The notes under the pieces are model-generated. The model saw only the letters and a list, made by a program, of their open reading frames with translations. It was not told the origin of the DNA and did not search any database. A stretch of DNA of 64,000 bases, from assembly GCA_037447655.1 (NCBI GenBank), contig JBBHKE010000485.1, forward strand, positions 1 through 64,000, written 5' to 3'. Within the stretch, counting starts at the first letter, position 1, and each line of letters begins with the position of its first letter. A program made the position numbers and the translations under genes. The stretch is from Zygnema cylindricum. Lineage: Eukaryota > Streptophyta > Zygnematophyceae > Zygnematales > Zygnemataceae. This document shows positions 39,891 through 50,795 of the stretch, piece after piece.

Positions 39891-40928
39891 ATAAGAGGAG
39901 AAGTGTGTAATTTTAATACTATTAACGAAGTAAAAAATATTTTTGGATTACATTTTATTTGTTTAGGCAAAGACTTTGCGTTATGCGCATGACACACAAG
40001 TAATTTTTTGGATAGTGCTTTTAATACGACTATGTATACCTTCTATCTATAGTAGAGTCAAAGTTGTATCATTCAACCACGATATATTTTCGTCGCTGAA
40101 TCTTATAATTCATTTTATTATCAAAATTACCATTCAGCGACGAGACGTTCTCGTCGCTGGATTATCGTGTCGAATTTTTGCACTTCAGCGATGAAAATGT
40201 GTCGGCGCTAAAACTATCTGAAGCCGGGATTGACCTAGTAATAGACTGTATTTGTCGGCTTCCGTGGAATTTAACAAGTGACAAAGTCTTAAACGCATTA
40301 TAAACATCAGTACCGAATTTGTTCACTTGAGCGATGAGACTGTCTCGTCGTTAGAACTGTCTGAATGCCGAAAATGACCTAGCAATGGACTGTAGTTGTC
40401 GCCATGTGTGGAATACAACGTGTAATTGACAAAGCCTTAAACACATTGAAAACATGCGTAACATCCAAAGTCAAGAAAGTCTTTTCCAATATATCATTTT
40501 CAGTAATAAACTTCAAAACGAAAAACAAAGAAGGATACGATTATATTCCATTCATCAAGGATACAGTTTACCCGATATACTTTGACAAACGTTAAGTCAT
40601 TGAAGTCTTTTTCCATACATCATTTTCAATAACAAACTTCAAAATGAAACACCAAGAAGGATACGATTATATTCATATCATAAAGGATACAATTTTCCCA
40701 GCATTCTTTGACAAACGCTAAGTACAATTACACGTTGTATTCCAACCAAAACTACTAATAAAGAAGTATAAGAAACCAACACTAGTTCTAATATTTTATG
40801 TTAAACCTTGTCCTCCTATTCACACACTACACCACTTCTCTATGAAATGACTCAAAATCTTCAGTCTCCTATTCAGCGTCCGTGTCATTGGGGACTTTAT
40901 CCTCACGAGTGTCAGCATCTTGAATGCC
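39891..40928. other. Non-coding region with subterminal-like and tandem repeats
   Basis: Between 40090 and 40360 CAGCGACGA and its complement TCGTCGCTG recur on both strands. A unit of about 150 bases is imperfectly duplicated (from about 40190 and 40338). From 40409 to 40744 an inverted-repeat unit encloses two more tandem copies (separate entry). The same CAGCGACGA phrase appears in the intron at 42700-42830 and near 44880-44990. It may be subterminal sequence of the DDE transposon whose gene follows. Confidence 0.5.
40409..40744. repeat. Inverted-repeat-bounded unit with internal tandem duplication
   Basis: A perfect 20-base inverted repeat, TGGAATACAACGTGTAATTG at 40409-40428 and its reverse complement at 40725-40744, bounds the unit. 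Inside, a segment of about 128 bases (about 40475-40597) is repeated (about 40603-40724), with shared phrases CAAAGAAGGATACGATTATA-like and CTTTGACAAACG. No target duplication was found. Confidence 0.75.
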
Positions 40929-43560
40929 TTAAACAAAATCTCGGGCCACTATAGAGGGAATTAGGACCTCATCGCCTTCGAAATGGCACCACCATTTCAT
41001 GATGATGACTTGTAAATCCGGGGTGAGCATGCTCTCATCCCATTTCCCGTCTTTCAAAGACATCTGCACTTAATCATAACTTTTCGTGCGTAGCCCATCC
41101 CATTCTTATCGTTCATTGCGTTGACTTCGCGAATTGAATCGCGAGCCAACTTTAGGAAGAAAGCTTTCCCGGGCCCGAGTAGCTTCCCGGACCAACCTTT
41201 GCCACTAGGATGGGACCATGCATGCTTTTCGATCCCGTTCATTTTCCATCCTCCCATTTCCGCGACCATACCTCCTTAATTTTGGAAATGACAAAGGAGT
41301 CTGCGGGTTGTACGAGGTGAGTCGCGCGAGGAGGGAAGAAGTGGAGTATAGTCCTCTTGGCGAGTGATACTCCGCTCAACTCCTCGGGGTTGTTATGACC
41401 GCCATAATTGTCGAGGAATATTATTTTTTCACGTCCTTCGCGGTCTCCTTGGTAAGACCGCGGCTCTTCTATCCATTGCGGGAATACGGTTTTATCATTC
41501 CATCTTTTGGGGCCGGTTCGGTAGCAAACTCCTACAATTGATAAAAATTAACGATAAGGGGAGGGGGTGAGTTACATAAGAGGGAGAGAATGAGGAAGGG
41601 AGATGGGGGGGAGAGGGAGAAATAGTGAGTGAGGGGGAAAGGGACAAGGAGGAAGCATTAAAAACCAATAGGAAAAGGTAAAAAATGTATTCATAGAGAG
41701 GATTACGTAAAGATTAGAGGGAAATAAGGGAGATGAACAAAATGTCAAGGTTTGAATGAAACTTACCCTGTAGATCGTCGGGAAGACCCTTTATTGGGTA
41801 ATTTTGAGCGCTGTTCGTTAAAATTAACATTGGAGCCTCTATTTGGGCGTTCACTCCCACCGTGAGTCGTACCATCAATGTCATGGACTCTCCGCCACCC
41901 GCAACGTCCGCATATCTAACAACCTCGTCGCCCCGAAAGCCTAAAGTTTTCTTGTTGTCCATATTTACAATCAAATGCGTCTTGTCCATGTTCTCCACCA
42001 AATCCTCGTTAAAAAGACCTATTATCCACCAAAAAATAGAGAAACACAAAAGAAAACAAAACACAAGTAAGTACAATGAAAGGGGAAACAAAAAAAAAAT
42101 TATATGACAAGAAGCAATAAATGGAAGGGAAATATGAAGCTTACCCAATTGGAATCCTCTTTTTAGTACGCCCATGTGATATGCCACGGATTTTTCAATG
42201 TATTCCTCCTTCTCCGGACTTTGTTGTAGTTTGCCCTTTTGAGCTCCGGCGACGATGCTATGTTTTTCAAAAAAGCGTTGAATACAACGTCGTGTGATTT
42301 TTGGCTTGATCTCTTTGCCATCCTTGTCGATAAATTTCTGCAAAAGCTCCTTCTTCATTTCGGCGATGATGTGATTTGCCATTTTTCCCACAATGACAGT
42401 CGACATTTTCAATGCCGCCTTCTGGAATCGGGAGAATTCGTCCACTAGATGCTCGTGAACCTTAACAACCCGTGGTAACTCTTTCCTTCCCCTTCTTGGT
42501 AACGCCTTTGTTACCGCCACACTTCTCTTTCCAAATATCGCGGAAGATAATGTGAGAGTAGTCTCCCTTATCACTTTGAGTAGCGCCACCCTTTCTACCC
42601 ACCACCGCCTCACCTTCTGGTACTCTCCGATTGGAGTAAGGAAAGAAAAAAATAAAGTATTGAATGAATTATTATGAAGATGAATAAGTGAATTAGGCTG
42701 TTTGTCGCTCAATTAGCGACGAGCAGCTATCGTCGTTGAATGGCGTAAACCATGACTCCCCAAAGAATCATTGCTTAGCGACAAGTGAAATTCATCAATG
42801 CTTTACGGATGAGCATATGTCGTCGCTATATTGAACATGCCCGACATATCATAAAAAAAAAATTGCGACTGTGTGGGTTAGCAAAGACAAGAGAATAATA
42901 GAAGGAAAGAAAAAATAATTTGCAAATAACATACATACCGATTACCGCAATTTTTTTTGAGACAACTCCCGAGTGAGCATCGCCACTTGTTCTTGATGGG
43001 CGGCCAGTTGCTCAGTGAGTGCCTCTATTGTTGATCGCCATTCCTCTTCTGTCGGTGGTGGAGGTGGGGATCATCGGACCCCGAACCTGTGGGATTTCGC
43101 ATAAACACGGTCGCCTCACACGAACATTTCGGAACTTATGTAGAACCGAGGTACGAGCCGCACGCAAAGCTATTACCTTGAGATTTATTCGACAATACTT
43201 TAGGACGGCGTATAGACGAGGGTCCCACGGATGGTAAAGCGGCAATAAATGGGGAACATTCACGCAATAACCGCGGTCGTCGTGAACAATCCATGATTGT
43301 TGTGGATCCGCCGAATCGCATTGTCGTGTGTGGGCGAACGTCGAGCCTCGATCGTCACCGTTGATGAAGAGCCACGTCGGGTGAGCAGGAACATCCGGGG
43401 GGATCTCTAAAATTTCCCGACGGGGATTTTCCCTCGGGTTTAGGGAGCGAGGTTCACCGTACCTCCAGTGTTCAGGCCATTCAGCCATTGGAATGTAGTG
43501 CTCGGCGCGAGGCACAAAACTGTCCATGTCCTCCTCTCTCGTGGGAGGAGGAAAAACCAA
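40929..43560 (-). pseudogene. DDE transposase gene, pogo/Tc5-like, with introns and frameshifts
   Basis: Three minus-strand exons are supported: about 42626-42145, 42019-41767 and 41531-40929. Donors are GTAAGC and GTAAGT, acceptors end ATAATAG and TTGTAG, and the junctions are in phase. The protein has a putative helix-turn-helix zone (KITRRCIQRFFEKHSI). A DDE_1-like catalytic core follows, with aspartates in VNMDNK (about 41960), FLDNYGGHNN (about 41393-41420) and VQPADSF (about 41294-41312). Frame changes near 41245 and 41065 break the last exon before TAA at 40931-40929. An upstream reading frame (43560-42940, with a likely coiled coil LTEQLAAHQEQVAMLTREL) may be a 5' exon of the same gene; its link is inferred. 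A functional copy would bind transposon ends and cut and join DNA in the nucleus. Confidence 0.75.
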
Positions 43561-44036
43561 TCCGGATCCTCAACTCGGTAGGGAGCTTGAGGACCCGGAT
43601 TTCCCAATACAACGCCTCTCTCCCTATACCGTGATGGAGGCGCCTCAAACACGTCGTCATCATCCGCGTATTCATCCTCTTGCTGTCGTCCCTCGCTATC
43701 GGGACTTTGCTCGTCTTCGGTGGCGGGCTCATCCACATCCTTCCATACCCGAATATCCGTGGGATGTTCTACCTCGAGGGCTAGATTCTCAACCGCCGGT
43801 TCCTCCCCATCCACAATGCTCTCATCGCTAGAAGAAGTCCAAGGGACGTAATCTTTGTCACTCCAATGACTAACTTTTCGTTTTCTAAGCTTTATTTCCC
43901 TCCTCCTCTCTAACCTTTTTTGTGCCTCACTCCCTCCCCTCTCCTCCCTCTCATGAAAAATCCTCTTTTTCCCTTTTTTTATCTTCCTCCTCTCCACTCC
44001 TCCCCCCGCCTCACTTCCCTCCCCTTCCTCAACCAT
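43430..44036 (-). CDS. Acidic/basic low-complexity ORF upstream of the DDE gene, unknown
   Basis: A 198-codon minus-strand frame starts at ATG 44036. It begins with a Glu/Gly/Lys/Arg-rich part coded by the purine-rich repeat array, then a Ser/Asp/Glu-rich segment (WTSSSDES, EDEYADDDDVFEAP). Near 43550 a shift in a GAGAGGAGGA tract leads into the frame 43560-43012, which continues without low complexity (EEDMDSFVPRAEHYIPMAEW). The pieces probably formed one protein or the 5' exons of the transposon. I recognise no family. Confidence 0.4.
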
Positions 44037-44640
44037 CGCCCCTTTACCCCTTCCTTCCTCATCAAACGCCGCCTCCCCTCCCGCCTCACCTTCTTCCTCT
44101 TTCCCCCTCCTCTTTAAAATTCCTTTTTTTTTTTATCCTTGTACTACTCCTCTCTGCTCCCCCCCCCGCCTCACTTCCTTCCCCTTCCTTAACCATCGCC
44201 CCTTTTCCCCTTCCTTCCACACCTATAGCCGCGTCCCCTCCCGCCTCACCTTCTTCCTCCTCCCCCCTCTCATCAAAAACCCTAATTTTCATTTTTAGCC
44301 TCGTACTCCTCCTCTCTACTCCTCCCCCCGCTTTACTACCCTCCTCCCCCTCAACCGTCGCCGCCTTTTCCCTTTCTTCCTCAGAAATTACCGCCTCCCC
44401 CCACCCCTCCGCACTCTATGTGTTATCTCCCCCCCCTACCTCGCCTTTGTCCTCCTCCTCACACTCATCAAAAACCCTAAATTTCCTTTTTACCCTCCTT
44501 TCCTCTTCTCAACTGCTTCCCCCGCCTCTCCGTCCTCGCCCTCCTCAATCGTCGCTTTTTTTCCCTTTCACCCCTCATCATTTACCTCCTCCACCCTACT
44601 TACTTGAACAGATGCCTCCTTTTCGTTCCCTTCCCTTTTT
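43917..44640. repeat. CT-rich tandem array, about 160-bp unit, about 4 copies
   Basis: The plus strand is strongly pyrimidine-biased. Landmark phrases (CTCCTCCCCCCGC, then TCACTTCC, then TCAACCATCGCCCC) recur at about 43991, 44151, 44311 and 44503. The strand bias creates a 283-codon Pro/Ser-rich open frame on the plus strand (43922-44773) and Glu/Gly-rich frames on the minus strand. Confidence 0.8.
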
Positions 44641-44773
44641 TAATCCTTCCCATCTAATGGCTAACACGATTGCTGCCTCCCGTTGCCTTGCTAACTCTTT
44701 CGTGCGCGGGGTACTTACATTACGAATGGCCATGCACGAAATTATTTCGTCGCCTCCTCGATGCGTTCGATAA

Positions 44774-45134
44774 TTCCAATGGTGGGGCGACGATAAAAAA
44801 GAATGAATCCCACGTTTCACTTACCACGCGGGTTCAATATTAGACGTCGTTAAGTTTTACTTTTGCGTACATGATTATGCAGACGACGTTTTTATTGGAA
44901 ATTTCCAAAGTGAAGGCTACGACATTATGTCGTCGTCGATACATAGGTTTCAACACACAACAAAGATATTATGGACGTCGTTGTACAACAAGCCATCATA
45001 ACGACACGAGATGGTTAGGGGGAACAATAAGGTATAGACAAACATGCAATATGAGGGGGATTTAATCAATTTATAAATAATTCAATATGTAAAATTCAAT
45101 TATAAACAATGGGAAACAGCGACACACAAATCAA
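44774..45134. other. Non-coding, CGACGT-rich stretch
   Basis: Holds several GACGACG/CGTCGTC phrases (about 44880-44990) of the type seen at 40.1 kb and 42.7 kb. No gene is recognised. Confidence 0.4.
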
Positions 45135-45667
45135 TCAACCGAGTGTTGCTACATAAAAGTAAGGACAATGGGTAAAACTCTTACTTGTTTGATACACCCC
45201 TGAAAAATGTTGCGGAAACTTCTTGACAGTCCTCGGGATGAGCAAATCATTTCCATTGGCGTGACAATCGGCGATCATCCAATTGATTACTCGAAGTCGA
45301 GTTACCTTCGTTGAAACTTGCTGAACTTTTCGGATCGACACCCGGACGTTCCCGTATTTATCATACGGTAGGACCAAATTTCCGGTAACATCGCCTTCCA
45401 CGAGGGGGTCCACGTTGTGTGATCCCATTTCTTTGCTCGGTTGGTCGCGTCCTTGGGTTTGTTGAAATAAATAGTTTTTGGGTATTTTCTAGGTCTTAAA
45501 ATACTAGTGGAAAAAAATAAAGAAACATGCAGGCAGCTTGCCTTTATCTCTTCTCTCTTACCCCCATACTTGTTGTAGTCACTGAAGGAGAGAGACAATG
45601 ATGGAGCCATGGCTGCCTCCGCTCCATAGACAGGGCTAGAGAGTGACTTTAAGTCACTCTCTACAAA

Positions 45668-45745
45668 AAGGTTGAGTCCAACAGGACTCGAACCCCCGAG
45701 CGGTAAAGCGTGGCGTAGCCGTCCGCTCTAACCAACCTGTTGTAG
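45668..45745 (-). other. tRNA-like sequence antisense in D 5' LTR (not a functional tRNA)
   Basis: On the minus strand the segment contains GGTTCGAGTCC (45694-45684), a perfect Pol III B box. Upstream is TTGGTTAGAGCGG, resembling the A-box/D-arm part of a tRNA. AGGTTGG and TCAACCT could pair at the ends, and TTTTT follows. The arms do not fold into a proper cloverleaf, and the copy in the 3' LTR (about 51003-51080) has extra changes in the B box. I read it as a tRNA-derived or tRNA-mimicking module of the LTR. Confidence 0.5.
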
Positions 45746-46097
45746 AAGTCCGCTAGAGTGTATAGGGTGTGATTTTTATTTAGAGTAGTTTACGTCCCCT
45801 AAACCGATTAACGAAAATATGAATGTAACATCATAAAACAGGTTAAATACGGTGCGGACTTGATCCCCCACGAAACAAATGAATATGACATTTGTTTCGA
45901 CGGACGATATTTAATGTCGGTTCTATCCAACAGCATACGTCTTCGTCAAGATCCCGGAATGGTCAGTTTGGCGTTTTGTGACGTGGCATGACCTGGAGCC
46001 ACGTGGAGGGATAACATTCGGTCGCGGGAATTCTGAGCAACGTACGGACGAATGAAAAGTGGACACGCGTCCACTTAATAGCCTTGTCGTATACAGG

Positions 46098-46137
46098 CCG
46101 TACAAAGGTACACCGGCAGTAGTACTTTTTGGTACGG
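46098..46137. repeat. Conserved GTAC-rich LTR hairpin (D copy)
   Basis: CCGTACAAAGGTAC, a loop containing CCGGCAGTA, then GTACTTTTTGGTACGG can form a stem of about 14 pairs. Equivalent hairpins lie at 25183-25223 (A1) and 51432-51471 (D 3' LTR). Diverged forms in the B LTRs keep the CTGCCGG loop. Confidence 0.6.
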
Positions 46138-46441
46138 TACAGTAATCTGATTGGTCCGTACTTCAGTAGGCAGAAATTATTAGAGAGAATCAGGACTTAG
46201 AAACTTTTGGTAGGTAGTCACCTCTCCCTTTGAGAGTTTGTAAAAATTGGCATTTTTACTACCTCATAACTTATCACTTGGTTGGGCGTTTTCAAAGATT
46301 ATTTTTCCTACGGACTCAAAGGAGTCCAAGGTGCATAGGGGTGCATTAAGATTGTTAGCTTGTTTGCTTAGGCAGCAATGGTTGCCTTTGAAATTGGGTT
46401 AGTTAACAACTATCTAGAGGCTTTCTGAATTCAGTGATTCA

Positions 46442-49400
46442 ATGGAGGACACAAAATTGCAGGTTATGGGGCCAGCCTCTAGGGTGCCCATCTTCAATGG
46501 ATCAAGGTTTATCTATTAGGAAGCCATGATGAGAGGGGTTTTGTGTGAAAAACGATACTGGGGTATTGTTAGTGGACAAGTGAAACGTCCACCTCAGGGA
46601 ACACCACCTGGATTTGGTGGAATAAGGTTTTCTGTAGCAACATCTGCTGCAGCAGAGGAGACAAATGATGGGGACAACTGTGTGTCCGAAAAGGGGAAAG
46701 AAAAGAAGATACCTCGTACTCCTATTGCTCCTATTCCCACGACACCCAGAGCGGCGATCGTGCATACCGTGGAAACCGACACTTAAATGCTGGAAGACGC
46801 CAACATGGCTGCTAACAACTTCATTCTGAGACACCCCACACAAGCTTTGGCAAATCTTCACCTTCACGTTTACAAGGCCAAGGAGTTGTGGGTGAGTTTG
46901 ATAGAGATCTATAGAGCTGGTACAATTCGGAGCTCCACTTGGCAGAGCAAAAGTTGGGAAATTATACTTACAAAATAGGAAAGATGTTAGACTTCTGTAA
47001 TGATCTTTCTTGTCTGTATATGGAGATGGAAAATGCCGGATGGACAGGTACAATGTAGATAAAGGTTAACACTCTCATCATAAAGTTACTTGACGAATAG
47101 GAGAATATAGTGTACCGAGTACATGAAATGACTAATAGTTCATGGAAGTCGAATACAGTGGTCCGCATGATTTTTGTGCAGGAGAACACGATTGATATCA
47201 TGAGAGGTGGAAAGAGCCCTCAAACTCTAGCCGGCGGAGGGGACAGGTGGAGACCGGACCCGAAAAATCCATACAAAGGACAAAGAGTTCAACCTGGAGG
47301 ATCGAGGCCCCCAAAGGGCCTATGTCAATTTTGCAAAAAGTCGGGGCACTTTATTGCAGATTGTGTCAAGTTGTCATAGCTGAGGCTCCAAGAGAACCAG
47401 GGAGGGGGTTCTTTCGGAGGGAAGAAAAACGCACTTTTGGTCACAAAGGTGACAAGAGAAACTGAGAACGAGTCCCCTAAGAAGGATGGGGAGCTTCTTC
47501 TTGACGAGAGTCTGGAGGAGAAGGAGATCCCTCGGAGACAGAAGTGTGCCCTTGGAGCAATTCGTGAAGCTCCACAGGAAGGATAGATCATCGACGCAGG
47601 TGCATCTGTGCATATGTGTCATGACAAGGACCTCTTCACTAAACTAAGGAAAATCCCTACTGTAGAATTAGAGTATGGGGATGGGAGAGTTTGCTACAGA
47701 TCTAGTGGGATCAGTACATCTAAAAGTTTTAGTGGGGGGAAAGACTTCTATTCTCACTTTCTCAGATGTGCTTTAAATTCCGCAGCTAAGTAAACATCTT
47801 GTTTCTACATATATGTTAGATGACAATGAGTTTGATACTTTCACTAGAAAGGGAGTCTTTACAGCCAAGTATATGGATGAAGTTTACTTCACTGCAGATA
47901 AGGGGAGCCTTGGAATGTTTAGGCTTAACCTACATAATGAAAAAAATAATGCTTACTATATGGTGGTGTACCTAGCTTGATGATCTAGCATAAGCTGTTG
48001 GGGCATTTGCATTTTGATACGCTGAGGGAGATGAAAAAGCTTGGGGTAGTATAAGGCATTCAATTCAGTGATAATGAAATGGTAGATGATTGTAGTGGTT
48101 GTGCCCAAGGAAAAGCTCACATACTTCATTTTCCTAAAGCCGCCACATATAGGGGTGAAAAGGTACTAGATTTGATCCACACAGATATCTGGGGACCAGC
48201 AAGGGAACCCTCAGTTGGAGGGAAAAGATATATGTTGACAATCGTTGATGACTAGTATAGGTACTCTTGAGTTTACTTTCTAAAAACAAAGTCAAAAACA
48301 CCTATTTACTTCAAAGAATACAAAGCCTGGAGTGAGAAATTACATTGAACCCCCATTAAGAGAATAAGGAGTGATAATGGGGGAGAATATACCTCTAACC
48401 AATTTGAGGAATACTTAAGAGAAGAGGGAGTTCAACACCAAAAAATTGTACCACATAATCCGGAACAAAATGGGGTAGCAGAGAGGCTAAACCGAAAACT
48501 ATGAGATAGTATATGCAGTTTGTTGGCTGAAAAGAAAATAGGAAAGAGATTTTCGGCAGAAGCCATAAACTGTGCCAACTACATTAAAAATAGAGTCCTT
48601 ACATCAGCAGTCAAAGGTATGACACCTTATGAGAGATGGGTTGGAAGGAAACCGGATATATCTCTCCTAAAAGTATTTGGTAGCCAAGTTTACAATCTAG
48701 ATACGGATAGAAAAAACTGGAAACTTGATCCTAAGGGAAAACCTGGACATTTTGTGGGATATGATGAGGATGTTAAGGAATATAGAGTCTATGACTTAAT
48801 AAAGCAAAATATCATTCTGGTCTAACACCTAGTTTTCATGGATGAAGGAAAGTCAATTGACCCCTTCAAATACACGAAGAAGATATGAGTCAGGTTTTAA
48901 TCCGAGAGTGAGGAGAACTCTGTTTTTCTCGAAAAGGACATGAGTGAGACCGTGATTGCTGATTCAGGGGAGATCCAAGATACAAGAGAGCTACCAGATA
49001 CCCCACATATTCCCATGGATTTCGAGGAGATAGAAGAGGAACTAGAACCATCTTCCATGGATAGGGTAGCTAATGAGACAATAAAGAGAAACCCAAGACT
49101 TCCCTCTATTCCAGCATCAGAATTTGAAGCGCGGAGAAAGAGCAGCAAAAGGCTATAAGAGAAACAGGCTGCTCATAAGGTAACTAAGCTATCTCATCCT
49201 GATGAGCGATAGTCATTCTTGGAAGCAGTGAACAGTCCAAAAAATGACAAATGGATTAGAGTTATAAATGATGAGATGGCTTCCATCATGGAAGCAAACA
49301 CCTGGGAGCTAGCTGATTGCCCTCCAGACAGAAAACCTATTGGTTGTAAATGGGTCCTTAAACTAAAACCAAACCCTGATAATACCATCAAAAGATATAA

Positions 49401-50795
49401 GGCTCGTTTGGTGGCAAAGGGGTTCACCCAAAAAAAAGGGATTGACTATGAAGAGACATTTGCCCCAGTTGTTTGTTTCCCATCTTTAGATCTCTCCTCA
49501 ATGTAGCACCAGCGGGAAATATAGAGATACATCAAATAGACATTAAAACCACCTTCCTCAATAGTGAGTTAGAGGAAGAAATCTTCATGAGGCAACCGGA
49601 GGGGTTTGTGGAGAATGGGGAAGAGAGTAAAGTCTGTAGGCTCATAAAATCCTTATATGGACTTAGGCAGGCTCCCCGACAGTGGAATAAGAAACTAGAT
49701 GAGTTTCCTACTGATCTATGATATATTAGGATCAGCTCTAACCATCCTATCTATATGTTTGAAGATGAGGATGGTGTGATCTTTATTGCAATTTATGTGG
49801 ATGATCTCCTGGTGTTAAGTAAGTCTTTGGAAAAGATCAATAAGTTGAAGAAAGATCTTAGAAGCTGTTTTGATATCAAAGATTTAGGGGAGGCAAGATA
49901 TATTTTGGGATTTCAAATGGAAAGAGATAGGGGGAAGAGGATCATAAGACTCACTCAGAAAGAAGCAATAGGAAATATGCTTGAGAAATTCCAAATGGAG
50001 AAAGCTAAGAGTTGTACCACTCCCATGGACTTGAAAAAAATAAGTGATGGGAGTGTAGAAGATAGAGTGATAATCTTAGATGATCAGATGAGTCTAGAGG
50101 AGAGAGAGTTTATGAAGTCGATTCCTTGCAGACAGGTCGTAGGAAGTTTGATCTACTTTATGAACTGTACAAGGTAGGGCATAGCGGCAGCACTAGGAGT
50201 CCTCAGTAGGAGTCTTAACAATCTTAGAAAGAGAGATTGGGAGGCAGCCAAGAGAGTCATGAGATATCTGGTTGGAACCAGAGAATTGGGAGGGGAGCAC
50301 ACTGATATCACCACTTGGAGTGATGCCAGTTATAGGGATACACCTATGAGAAGATGCACCTCTGGATATGTTTTGTATGTGGGGGGAGGTGCTGGTTGTT
50401 GGAGCAGTAAACAACAAAAGGTGGTTGCTCAGTCTACTATGGAGGCTGAGTATATGGCCTCTTGTTCTACTGTAAAAAAATTAATGTGGGTGAATTTATT
50501 GTTGCAAGAACTGGGATATATGAAGGAGGTAGTACATGAAGTTTTTTGCGATAATCAGGCTTCAGTTGCAATTCCAGCTAATCGAAAACACCATTTTAAA
50601 GCAAAACATATGGACATACGATTGAGCTTTGTGAGGGAAAAGGTTGAAAATAAAATTTTAAATCTTGTGTATAGACCTGATAAAGAAATGGTGGCTGACA
50701 TGATGACCAAACCTGTGCCCTCTCCTAAATAAAATATTGTCGAGAAAAATGCGGGTTGAAAGAAAAATTAAAATTAGACTAGAAAATAAAGGGAG
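46442..50795 (+). pseudogene. D gag-pol coding region (interrupted)
   Basis: Gag opens at 46442 inside the LTR (MEDTKLQVMG). In-frame stops occur early (for example TAG after FIY near 46518). The knuckle CQFCKKSGHFIADC is at about 47320-47365. In the protease motif (47584-47620) the usual DSGA reads DAGA, and a stop precedes it. Integrase (about 48040-48825) has HTDIWGPA and SDNGGEYTSN, then VAERLNR. RT blocks are 49219-49721 ([20 protein letters not shown]) and 49755-50177 (IYVDDLLVLSKS). RNase H is at 50259-50732 (EAEYMAS, CDNQASVAI, KHMDIRLSF). The missing protease Ser and the stops rule out an active element. The purine tract AAATAAAGGGAG precedes the 3' LTR. Confidence 0.88.
46462..46476 (+). 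promoter_or_regulatory. Primer-binding site of D (diverged)
   Basis: GGTTATGGGGCCAGC directly follows the LTR. It matches the initiator tRNA-Met anticodon-half complement GGTTATGGGCCCACC at 13 of 15 positions. Confidence 0.65.

Larger units (their letters stand above)
45460..46461 (+). repeat. 5' LTR of D
   Basis: Begins TGTTGAAATAAATAG and ends GACACAAAATTGCA. It carries the gag ATG at 46442-46444, a GTAC-rich hairpin (46098-46137), TGACGTGG (45979-45986), CCACGTGG (45999-46006) and an antisense tRNA-like segment (45668-45745). Confidence 0.92.

Noticed and set aside
43922-44773. 283-codon Pro/Ser-rich plus-strand ORF
   Set aside because: It follows the pyrimidine-biased tandem array; composition and repeats explain the open frame.
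45668-45745. A functional tRNA gene
   Set aside because: The B box is perfect but the acceptor, D and anticodon arms do not form a cloverleaf, and the segment lies in an LTR with a degraded twin near 51003-51080.
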